Assembly (NCBI RefSeq): GCF_035046505.1
Contig: NC_089823.1
Coordinates: 1,232,767-1,296,766 of the forward strand
Reading direction: 5' to 3'
DNA length: 64,000 bases
From: Tiliqua scincoides
Taxonomy: Eukaryota; Chordata; Lepidosauria; Squamata; Scincidae
Below are positions 44,601 through 56,600 of the stretch, piece after piece; within the stretch, counting starts at the first letter, position 1; each line of letters opens with the position of its first letter. The notes beneath the pieces were generated by a model, which was not told the origin of the DNA, searched no databases, and saw only the letters and a list, made by a program, of their open reading frames with translations. The position numbers and the translations under genes are program-made.

Positions 44601-47600
44601 TGAAGGCCATGGTTACAACTTGTGTGTAATTCACACATTCTCCTGTGCAAGCCCAACTGAGGTGAATGCTGTGCTATTATACAGTTGCTCTGGTAAACTG
44701 TGCTTAGTCACAAACTGCAGTTTTAACATCCTTGGTACATAAGAAAATTGTCCTTTGGTGAAGTCTCTGCCCCACCTGTTCCAAAAGGGTCAGTGTTTTG
44801 CACTATGCCATTTCCTGCTCTTCGCCACTCCCTGCCAACCACTAGTGACATCCAACCCACTAGGTTCAGTAGGCTTTTACTCACTTTGCAATCTTCTCCT
44901 TCAAAGTCGCCCAGTCCCAAAGATTGGTAGGGGTCACATTCCACATATCATACTGAAGAATCTAAAGAACACAAGGAAATTCACACATCAGACCAGCCAT
45001 CTAGCCAACTGTACTTGCCAACAAAGGGGCCTCAGCAGACTTCACAGTGAGGGCCACAGAAAAGGTGGGGGATGAATGGCAAGTTCCTTGGCAAAAAGGC
45101 TCCTTCCATGTTCTTATGCATTACGCCTTAATTCCTGACTATAGACCACGCTGTAAACGCCAAGTGAAGCTTCTCTCAGAAGAGGAGAAGCCTTGTTTTT
45201 ATCAGAGTAACAATTTAAGGCCTGCAACACATGCCTAAAGTTTAGCAGATATGGAGGGAGATAGACACTTCACTGAGACAGGAACTTCTGGATACTACAC
45301 AAGGACTTGGAAAGGATGCCATTACAAAATTATCTTCAGATTGGTGAGGGCTAGAAATTAAAAACAGAAGTGGAAATTATTGGGAATTATGCACAGGAGC
45401 CACAGTTTCCACCAGGAACTTGCTTAATGCATGGAAACACAGAAACAGTGATAAGTGTAAATGAAGTTCACAATTAAATTGATGCAACCCTCACTACAGT
45501 CAAGTGGGCAGTTATTAGGGTCTCAATATGCCTCTGGTCTTTGGAACATCAGTTTCAGATTTAAAATACTTGGTCAAATTTGTTGGAGCAAGGTAATATT
45601 TGAAAGAACCCCACTTACACCTTTGCTGACTGGGCAGCCTTCATAAGTTTCGTATGGCCCCTGTTCTTTGGCAAGCTCACAGCTGGCTTCTAGAGCTCCA
45701 TAGTAGATAGTCTCAAAGATCTGCTGATTTAGCAGCTGGGCCTCTGGGCTCTCAAATGGGTACCTCATTAGGATAAAAGCATCTGCCAGGCCCTGCACAC
45801 CAACACCAATTGGACGGTGGCGCTTGTTGGACAGTTCAGCCTTGAAGACAATGTGACAAGAGGAGACAAAGCAAGTTAGTGGTCCAGAACATGGAAATCT
45901 GGTTTCAGACAAGCACTCAAAGAATTGTTAACTCCCCAGTAACCAATACAGGCCATAAACAACATCTCAATTAACATCCATTCTGTCTCCTTAAGGCCAA
46001 CAGAATGCATTGATGTAGCTATGCAAAAATCATCATCACCTTGTATTTCTTTTATTTGTTTATGAGAAAGGGGCTAGAACAAAACCTAGAATTTTAGGAG
46101 AAACTGTTCCTCAGAAGCCGTATACTCTGAAACATATCTTTATCATGGGCACTTCAAGGTATGGGCACTTCAAGGCTAGAACTAAAAGACATTCTGATGT
46201 CTGTAGGGCCATAAACCCTGCTTGACCAAACATCCTGTTCAAAGGACGAATAAACTTCAGGTTGCTGAAGGCAAGTGAAGTCTGGTGAAGATCCAACCAA
46301 ACTGAATTCCTCAAAATTTCTTACATTTCTTCTTTAAAAAAAATAATAATTCAGAACAGCAGCTCACCTTCCCACCAAGGCTCAGAGGAGCTAACCAGCA
46401 TTTACCTCCCAACCATACTCTGCAAGTTCAGTCAGGGTCATTCTACCTGGATGTCTGAGTGAGGCTGAAAGCTCCTACCACTCATACAGGGAATTCACAC
46501 AAGTGAACTGCACTTTGGACCCAAGCCTCTAAGGTCCACAGCAGTAGCATCCGCTGGGACATCCTGACTCTTTGTGGACCAAAACAAGCCCTGCTGCCAG
46601 TCACCCCATGCCCCCAATTCTACTGATGTCAATTCTTCTCTTTACCTCTGGCACAGGATAGTAATTGATGTCAATTATCTTATTCAAGTTTCGGACAATG
46701 ACTTTGGTGACCTCTGCCAGCTTCTTGAAGTCATACGTGTGTTCTGGAGTGACATACATATTCAAGGCTATGGAGGCCAAGTTACAGACAGCAACCTGGA
46801 AGACAAAGAAGCAATATCAGCCAGCAACTTACAACAGTGCAAGCAGTGCAAGACCCTCCATGCAGAGTTCTTGAGGCAAAACTACCTACTGAATCTATGT
46901 AGAAGAGGAGGGGAATTGTGCAAGCAAGCTCCCAAAATCACTTGCTATGGACTACAAAATGTTAAAGCGCCACCCATGGTCCAACCACCTGCCTTAAGAC
47001 AAGGCAACATCCCTAGTTTCACTGCTTTGAAAACTGCTGAAGGAGAAGGTTCTACACTCTTTAGAGATCAGTGTATTTCACTGTGCTTAGTGAAATGCTC
47101 TAGGTTTTGTAACTTGGGGCCCAATTTCATCCAACTTTCCAGCACCAATGCAGCCATAATGTGTACTTAAGGTAAAGGAACAAACATTCCCTTCCCTTGA
47201 GGTCTCCATGACTGCCCCCCACCACAGGATGTAGGGCACACCCTGTTGGCACTGCTGCATTGATGCTCGAAAGTTGGATAGGATTGGACTCTTAAACTCA
47301 TTATTACACTTACAGCAGATCCTGTGTCCAATTAGTCTCCAAATACTTAAAAAGAAAAGGGATGTGATCAACAAGCACTTGCCACCAACTGTCAATTTTC
47401 TCAGAAGTAGACACACTTCACTCCTTCAGACTACCTTCTAGAGCAGGGATGTCAAACATAATGTCTGCAGGCCAAATGCAGGCCCCGGAAGCAATTTATC
47501 TGGCCTCTGTTATAATTACATGTGTATAATCTGCACCTTTTCTCTTCTGTCATTTGCAGCCAATGAGTTTCAGTGCAAAAACAAGGTGATTCTTCCTGGC

Positions 47601-50600
47601 CATCACCTGTGTAATGACGACACTTCCTGCTTAATGATGTCACTTCCAACCCTCAGCAGGCACCATGAATGCTATTTGGCCCACTACATGAAGTGAGTTT
47701 GATACCCCTGTTGTAGACCAAACATGATCCTCAGAATTCTCCATCTCTCCAGGCCCTCACCCTCCCAAATCTGGCACCACTACCCATCCGACCTCTGCAT
47801 ATATCTTTGCACATCGTTCTTAGTTATATTTAATTCCTCTGGGAACGAATTCTAATTCTCCCCGACATGCGGCTCATGAGAAGGAAGCCAAGTGACATCC
47901 CGCCCCCCACACAGCCTACCTCATCTTTGCTGGTGTATTCCACAATTTCTGTGCACAGGTTGCTGCACTTGATGGTTCCAAGGTTCTGCTGGTTGCTCTT
48001 CCTGTTGCAGGAGTCCTTATAAAGCATATAAGGGGTTCCTGTCTCAGTCTGAGACTCTATGATGGCGTGCCACAGCTGCTGCGCCTTCACCACCCTGCGC
48101 ACACGCCCCTGCTTCTCATAGCTGTAACACAAAGCGAGCCATGGGGATTACTGAAACCTTGTGCAGTGTTCTCTCTGGACAGAAGGGCTAAGGATCTTCC
48201 TGTTTTCACTTGCAAACCAAGAACACAAAAATCTGCTGGAAAATTTCCTAGCAAAATGCTCATCTGCTCCTCCAAGATACAGGAGATACTAGTTCAAATA
48301 CAGGAAGCTGGACTAGATGGGCCTATGGCCTGATCCAGTGGGGCTGTTCTTATGATAACAAGTTTAACTGTCATGGCTTCCTCCAGAGAATTCTGGGAGC
48401 CACAGATTTGGGCAAGTTCCAAGTATAAATTCCTAAATCCCTTACACAAATACAACTCCCAGAGTTCCTCGGGCAGAGTGAGAGCACATAGAGCCAATTT
48501 GTGTTTGGTATAAAGATGTGTTCTGAAGAGTCAATATTTTGGTCCAACTTCAGTCACCAAGAACACCCAAACCAGCTCCCATTCCAATTTTCTGTCAGGT
48601 TATCCCTGCGGTTTTCAAACTTTCCAGGAGTTTGAAACCCGAAGTAAGTCTTTGCGGGGGCGGGGGGAGGCGGCAGGGGGAAGGCAAAAGCAGAATGCGA
48701 TTGCCTCACTCTCCCTTTCCCTGACCTGGGGAGCCCTACCGAAGGTTGCGCAGGGCTCCCCGCACACAGGGACGGCTGCTGCAGGGACTGGTGAGTGCAT
48801 TCCAGTCCCTGCAGCCCCGTCAGAAGGGAAAGCGGAGTGATCGTGCTCCGCTTCCAGTTTTGCGGAGCGGGACGCAATTGCTCCGCTTTCCCTTTTCCTG
48901 ACCTGGGGAGCCCTGCCGAAGGTTGCACAGGGCTCCCCACACCCCCAGGAGGCTGCAGGAGGCTTGGGCAAGTGCACTTCCTCCTATCTCCTGGCTGCTC
49001 CTGCCCCTTAAAGTGGCAGAGGCCAGGACCCACAGGCTGGGGCGTCGCGACGCCCCAGTTTGAATACCACGGGGTTATCCAATAAGAAAATAACTTACAG
49101 AGCATCCTATGCCTGTCTCTCAGGCATTTAATGGAACTCACCCCCAGATAAGTGGATATAGGATAGTAGGATGATTATGGCATCTACCACTTGCAACAAT
49201 GAACTAAAAAACTACAACTAAAGCACAAAACATGAGAAGACAACACAACAGTTTTGAACATTCCTCAAAATTAGTCCAATTAGGTCTCTGTTGGGGTCAT
49301 TTAGATTTTGTTGAGTGGAAAGACAACAAAGAAGCTGCTATTTCAAGGTCTATATCTGAACTGACAACACTGCCCTCTTTTCAGAATCCAGCCAACTGTG
49401 CATACCTCTCATACAATTTTTCAAACTCTTCTCCCCAGACTTCATCTAGGCCTGGGCATTCATTGGGACACATGAGGGACCAGTCCTGCAGAAGAAGGAT
49501 TCAAGATAAGCAAGAGTCCCCAAGGTTTCCATCTTTTCCACAGAACAAAGAGATCAAAAATGTAGCTTACCAAGTACCTCCTGCTTCCGTAAGGACGATG
49601 CTAATTCTCTCTTTAACATGTGTCCAAAAATATCAACTCCAACATTTTAGAAGGCTGGAACTTGGAAGGCTACTCACACTCCGCTGGTTTGCTACACATT
49701 CAGTAATTCAACACACAAGTATTGTCACCTAATTAGTACAATCTGGCAAGTTCTTTGACTGAGATAGAGCTAGCCAGTGTACACACTGTCTTACAAGTGA
49801 TACGCAAGTTGGCGGATAGATTTGTAGATCCAACATTGCTTGCCACTTAGGATTTTGAAACCTACTCTCATCAATAATGCCATTGGGCATAAATTTCATG
49901 AGGACCAGTAAAAGATATAGCAATACTCATCAAATCAGTGTCACTCCATAACCAATACCCAGAGGCCAATATGAACAGAAGCTACAATTCAAGACAATGT
50001 CACTGTCTGGCAGAGGCACATGCCTGAAGCAGAATGCCAAAGCAGCACTCTCTGTACTGTGCCACTGCTGTGGTGTGAGCAGAGCTCCTCACCTGATTAG
50101 TCTCCACACGTTTCATGAAGAGATCTGGAATCCAGAGGGCATAGAAGAGGTCCCGGGCACGCTGCTCCTCCTTCCCAGTGTTTTTCTTCAAGTCAAGGAA
50201 CTCAAAGATGTCAAAATGCCATGGCTCCAGGTAAATGGCAAATGCCCCAGGTCTCTGGCAGGGCAAAAGGCGACAAGATCAGAACCACCACCAGAGGAAG
50301 GTCTTCCTCAGTCCCCAGGTGTGCACCACCTCACTCTTGTGGTGCAAAAAAGTGAAGCAGTTCTATCAAAACAACTTGCTGTGTGATGCTCCCTACCACC
50401 TTCTGGATCATGATTTACAACAATCCTCTCTAGTCATGCTGAAACAAGATAAAATACATGGATAAAATACAACAGCCCTTATGGTGCCTTGAAGGCTTTC
50501 CTGAATAAAAAAGTCTTCAGGCCCCGCCGGAATGCTAATAATGAGGAAGCAGCTCTCAATTCAAAGGGGAGGGAATTCCATAGTGCAGGTGCCACCACCG

Positions 50601-53600
50601 AAAAGGCTGTGTTTCTGGCTGCCATTCCCTTCAACACTCTCAATGATGGCACAACCAACAGGGCCGCCTCTGATGACCTTAGAGAACAGACCGGACTATA
50701 CAGAAGAAGGCGGTCTCTCAAATACACTGGTCCCAAGCCGTTTAGGGCTTTAAAGGTCATAACCAGCACCTTGAATTCAGCCTGGAAACGAATGGGCAGC
50801 CAGTGCAGCCGCTGGAGTAGCGGCGTGACGGAGTCAAACCGCCGACCCCCAGCAACTACCCGAGCCGCCGCATTCTGCACTAGCTGTAGCTTCCAGACCA
50901 TCTTCAGGGGCAGCCCCACGTAGAGCGCATTACAATAATCTAATCTTGATGTCACTATGGCATGGACCACTGTGGCCAGATCCGCCTGAGACAGGTACGG
51001 CCACAGCTGGTGCACCAGCCGAAGCTGGGCAAAGGCACCCCTGGCCACAGCTGACACCTGGACATCCAGGAGGAGCTGTGAGTCCAGGAGAAACCCCAAG
51101 CTGCGAATCTGCTCTTTCAGGGGGAGTGCAACCCCATTCAGAGCAGGGCGATATTCCAGTACCCGCATCGTGGATTTCTGCACCAGGAGGACCTCTGTTT
51201 TATCCGGATTTAATCTCAGCTTGTTCGCCCTCATCCAGATCCCAACTGCCTCCAGGCAACGCTCCAGGACAGAGGCAGCCACCCTGGAGTCAGGTGGAAA
51301 GGAGAGATAGACCTGAGTGTCATCAGCATACTGATGGCACCCAACTCCAAATCCCCGGATGACCTCTCCCAATGGTTTCATGTAGATGTTAAACAACATG
51401 GGGGACAATATAGAACCCTGTGGCACCCCACAGGTACATCAAGGGGTTTGGGGGAGAACAGACATTCATTTTCTGCAACCTGATCCATTTCCAAACCCAG
51501 GTCTGCACACAGCACAGGAGCATCCCCAAAAAATGACAATGACGTATTTATAATGATAAATGACAACAGTATTTCAAGGATAGATCCCTAAAACAGGTCT
51601 TTTGTTTTAAGAACACCTTATAAATTTGGATATAAGGCACCATTCTTCATGGGCTCACTGATGTTTAAATGTTTCAGCTAAATCTGAAAATAGAGTCTCT
51701 GAAAAGCCCCACCCGTACTCTGTAATTCTGGCCTACTTTCCCCATCTCTTAGGGCCCACCCTACAAGATCTTCTGATGTTAGAGGCACAGATTCAAACTC
51801 TTGCAACAAAGAACTTGTCAGCTGTAAGCTGGAGTCGCACACATGAAAAAGAACCCAAGAACTGTGGCAGGCACATCAGACACTCCAGTGTTCTACAGAA
51901 GCATAACTGTGGCCACTAGTGAGGATCTTTAGAGCAGGCAAAGAAAAAGAAATACTAGGGGCCTGTTTATGAACTAGAACTCAGAATTTTCTTCTCCTGC
52001 ACACACTGTCTTTGAAGAAGGCAACATACCTTGTTACCACCTTGATCCACGTAGCGAGCTGTGTTGTTGTACACCCTCAGCATTGGGACAAGCCCATTGG
52101 AGTTCCCATTTGTCTAGAAGAAAGTCATTTGAGAATGCTGACTAAGGCACAAAACATTTCTGTTTTTCTCACAGAGAGATGGGTACCCAGACCCACATGG
52201 AAAGCACTGCCTCACACTTAACACAGAATCTACTCTGAGTACAAAGCATGAAAGAAGCAGCAGGCTTGAAAAATAGTGTTTGTGATAAATATTAACACAG
52301 ATGCACCATCCAGTCGTAAACTCACCCCAGCAATGTAGCTGCCAGTGGCCCGAATGCAGTTCACTGCAAGACCAATTCCACCAGCAGACTTGGAGATGAG
52401 TGCACAGTGCTTCAGAGTATCATAGATCCCTTCAATGCTGTCATCCTTCATGCATAGCAGAAAGCAGCTAAAAGGAAGGAAATGGAAGGTTAAAAGGTCA
52501 TAGGACAAACAGTACTCTGATTAGCATACAAAACTATGCAGAGGTTTTGGGAAGAGGGCAGTAAGCAATGTTTGCAAAGGTACCACTTCTTGAAAATGGA
52601 GATTTTCCTAGCTTGAGTCATACATTTTAACAATTAAAAAAACTTCATAAGCCTCTGGGTGTGATGAATACTCATTTTTCCCCTATTTTTTTTTCTTTCT
52701 CCTTAATTTCAGACACCTGGAATCCTCCCCAAGAGCCTCTCCACCCACTGGTTCAGCGGCCTAAAAGATACTGGGACCTGCCCCTGCAATATTCTTTGTT
52801 TGACAGCCACACGGCTGGATGTGGAAAAGGAATTCTTACCTGAGAATCTCCTGTTCTGGGAGCGTTTGTCACGACATGGGTTGCCTCTCCTCTGCTCAAG
52901 GCTGGGCTGGACTAGTTTTGGATTCCACCTCAAGAGGGGGCATCCCATCCTCCCCAGTCTGGTTCTGATAAGCTGGATGATGGGAGCTCTCCCTCTAAGT
53001 GCCATAGTTGGCGCTCAACTGAACCCAAAGAAAACCTTGGCAACTAACAGATAACTGAGATTGACTGAGAAAAGGTTTGGCAAGCAGGAAAGGGAGGGAA
53101 CTCCATACCTGACTCTTGACTACGTGCCCACCCCCCAACCCCCCCCACCTTGATAATGGTCCCTGGAATAACGACGTCCAAACCCATGTGGTGGGCCAAA
53201 TGCCCCCCTTCCTCCTCCCAGAACAGGAAAGTCTCAGGTAAGAATTCCTTTTTCTCTGTAGGAGGGAAAGGGGAGCATTCGTCACAACATGGGATATGAA
53301 AGAACGCTCTCTCTAGGGCGGGACAGGATCAGGTGACGTTGACACCTTGACCACCCTTTGCAGAACCCTTCCACTGAAGGCCGCCTCTGCTGATGCCGCC
53401 AGGTCAATGCGGTAATGTCTAGTGAAGGTACTAAGGGACGACCAAGTAGCAGCTCTACAAATATCCTCAAGCAAACAAAAACCTTCAAAGGTGGCCAAGG
53501 TGGCAGCCCCCTGATGGAATGCGCTGTAATTCCAAGGGGAGGAGACTGCCCCACACTCTGATAAGCCAATTCTATTGTCGCCTTCAACCATTTAGAAATA

Positions 53601-56600
53601 GATCTAGAGACCCTTTTACCTTTCAGACAGGCTCTGAAATAAGACAAATAGACAATCTGTCCTTCTAATGTCTCTAATGTCTCTGGTACGGTCTGTGTAG
53701 AACCCAAGGGCTCTCTGGACGTCCAACATATAATAATAATAATAATAATAAAACTTTATTTTTATCCCGCCCTTCTCCCAAAAAGGGACCCAGGGCGGCT
53801 AACAACATATAAAACAAATTAAAACATAATTTCACAGATAAAAACATATTAAAAAACACATTAGCAGAACCCATAAAAACAGTAGTCAGAAGAGTCAGAA
53901 TAAAAGAGCATAAAACAGCAGTTCTTAGAGGAATCGGGCCTGTAAAAAAGCAACTAAAAGATATATAAAAGATGTTAAAAAGGCCAGAACGTCAGAAGGC
54001 TTGGTTAAACAACAAGGTCTTCAGGCCTCGCCGAAAGGACTCAAGAGAGGGAGCCATTCTCAAGTCAAGGGGAAGGGAGTTCCACAATGTTGGTGCCACT
54101 ACTGAGAAGGCCCTATTTCTTGCCGCCGCCCCACGTACCTCCTTAGGCGGCGGCACTTGTAAAAAGGCCTTCTCTGATGACCTGAGAGGAAGAGCCGGAT
54201 TGTATGGGAGTAGGCGATCTCTAAGATAACCTGGCCCAGAGCAGTATAGGGCTTTAAAGGTCAAAACCAGCACCTTGAATTGGGCCCGGAAACGAATGGG
54301 CAGCCAATGTAGCCCCCGGAGAAGCGGGCTGACAGAGTCAAACCGCCTAGCTCCAGTGACCACACGGGCCGCCGCATTCTGCACTAATTGCAGTTTCCGA
54401 ACCGTCTTCAGGGGCAGCCCCACATAAAGCGCGTTACAATAATCTAACCTCGATGTCACCGTAGCATGGATCACCGTGGCCAGGTCTGCACGATCCAAGT
54501 ACGGACGCAGCTGGCGCACCAGCCGAAGCTGAGCAAAGGCCCCCCTAGCCACAGCCGCCACCTGGGAATCCAGGAGCAGCTGCGAGTCCAGGTGGACCCC
54601 CAAGCTGCGGACCTGCTCCTTCAGAGGGAGTGCAACCCCATTCAGAGCCAGCTGATAATCCAGCACCTGCATCGAGGATTTCCGAACCAGGAGAGCCTCT
54701 GTCTTATCCGGATTTAATTTCAGCTTGTTAGCCCCCATCCAGATCCTCACTGCTTCCAGACAGCGCTCCAGGCCCTCAACCGCCACCCTGGAGTCTGGAG
54801 GAAAGGAGAGATAAAGCTGGGTGTCATCAGCATATTGATGACACCCCCCTCCAAACCCCCGGATGACCTCTCCCAGCGGTTTCATGTAGATATTAAATAG
54901 CATGGGGGACAGAATTGAGCCCTGCGGCACCCCGCACCTCAATGGCCAGGGTGTCGAACAGGCATCCCCCAGCACCACCATCTGGGACCGACCTTCCAAG
55001 TAGGAGCGGAACCACCGCAAAACAGTGCCTCCAACTCCCAACTCGGCCAATCGGCCCAGAAGGATACCATGGTCGATGGTATCGAAAGCCGCCGAGAGGT
55101 CCAGCAGGACCAACAGGGACGCACTCCCCCTGTCCAGTCCCCGGCGTAGGTCATCCACCAAGGCGACCAAGGCAGTTTCCGTCCCAAAGCCCGGCCTGAA
55201 ACCAGATTGAAAAGGATCCAGATAATCCGCTTCATCCAAGACCCTCTGGAGTTGGGCCGCCACCACCCGCTCAATTACCTTGCCCAGAAACGGGATGTTG
55301 GAGACTGGCCGATAGTTGTTCAACACATTGGAATCCAGGGAGGGCTTCTTCAGGAGGGGGCGAACCACCGCCCGCTTCAAAGCAAGCCAGAAACATATGC
55401 CATTTCTGCTCCTTTGGATGAGTAGGTTTAGGACAGAAGGAGGGAAATATAATTTCCTGGGCCCTATGGAACCAGGAATTAACTTTTGGGGGGAAAGCTG
55501 GGTTCCAGTTTTAACATTACACTATCTTTGTGGAATATGCAGAGATTAGGGTTAACAGAAAGGGCCCCCAACTCCAAGACTCTCCTGGTCGAAGTAACTA
55601 CCACCGGAAGAAGCATCTTAAAAGTTAACTCTCAAAGTGGAATGGTGGCTAAAGGCTCAAAAGGTGAACCTATGACAGAGAAGAGTACCCTGTAGGGATC
55701 CCAGGTAGGAAAACCAACTGTGAGGGGATTAATCTGTGCCAACCCCTTGAGGAATCATCTGATATGTGGATGAGAAGCAACATTATGATCTAATCCGACT
55801 GACAACATGTTATTTATGGCAGGGGCCTGCCTCTGCAAGGTGCTGGTGCTAAGGCCCATATCCAGCCCAGCCTGCAAAAACTCTAAAATGTGCTTAGACA
55901 CCCTCTTCTCCAGGCATCATTCCTGGAACCTCGTCCAGGTCGCTCCAAATATTCTCTTAGTGGAGTCTTTTCTTGAGGCCAGGAGTGTCACCAAAACCTT
56001 GTCCGAATAGCCACATCAGATTAAGTTTTCCCTTTCAACCACCAGGCAATCAACCGGAACATCCCTGGGTGTAGGTGCAGAAGTGGACCCTGTCTTAGCA
56101 GGTCTACCCTTTCTGGCAGGGTCCACTTTCAGTCTGCTGCCAAACGAAGGATCTTTGGGAACCAAGGGCAACAGGACCAGAAGGGAGCTACAAGCATTAC
56201 CTCCACCCTGTTGGCTTTGATACATTTCAAGACCAGGGGAAGGATCTGAACCAAAGGGAAGGAATATACCAGCCCCTCCAGCCAGTGGCTCTGGAAGATG
56301 CCTAGCCCTTCTGCTTCCTGTGTCCTTGCCCTTGTGAAGAATCTCGGGAGATGATGATTGAGCTCTGAGACCAACAGGTCTACAGTTGGCTTTACCATCC
56401 ATCTGGTGATCTCTAGGAACACTTCTGGATAAAGTTGCCACTCTGCCTTGGACATCTGTTGCCTGCTTAGCCAGTCCGTGGTGGTATTGCTTAACTCTGC
56501 CAGGTGTTGAGCTTTTAGTGAGGCTAGATGTTCTTCCGCCCATGTGAAGAGCAGAGTCACCTATGGTCTATGGAAGTCAGGAAGCCCCCCTCCTCCAAGG

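Noticed and set aside
46574-47170. 198-codon plus-strand frame across RRM1 exon 13
   Set aside because: It is antisense to a well-supported exon and continues into intron sequence without any recognisable domain.
55025-55425. Plus-strand frames opposite the L2 LINE
   Set aside because: They are shadows of the 462-codon LINE frame on the other strand.
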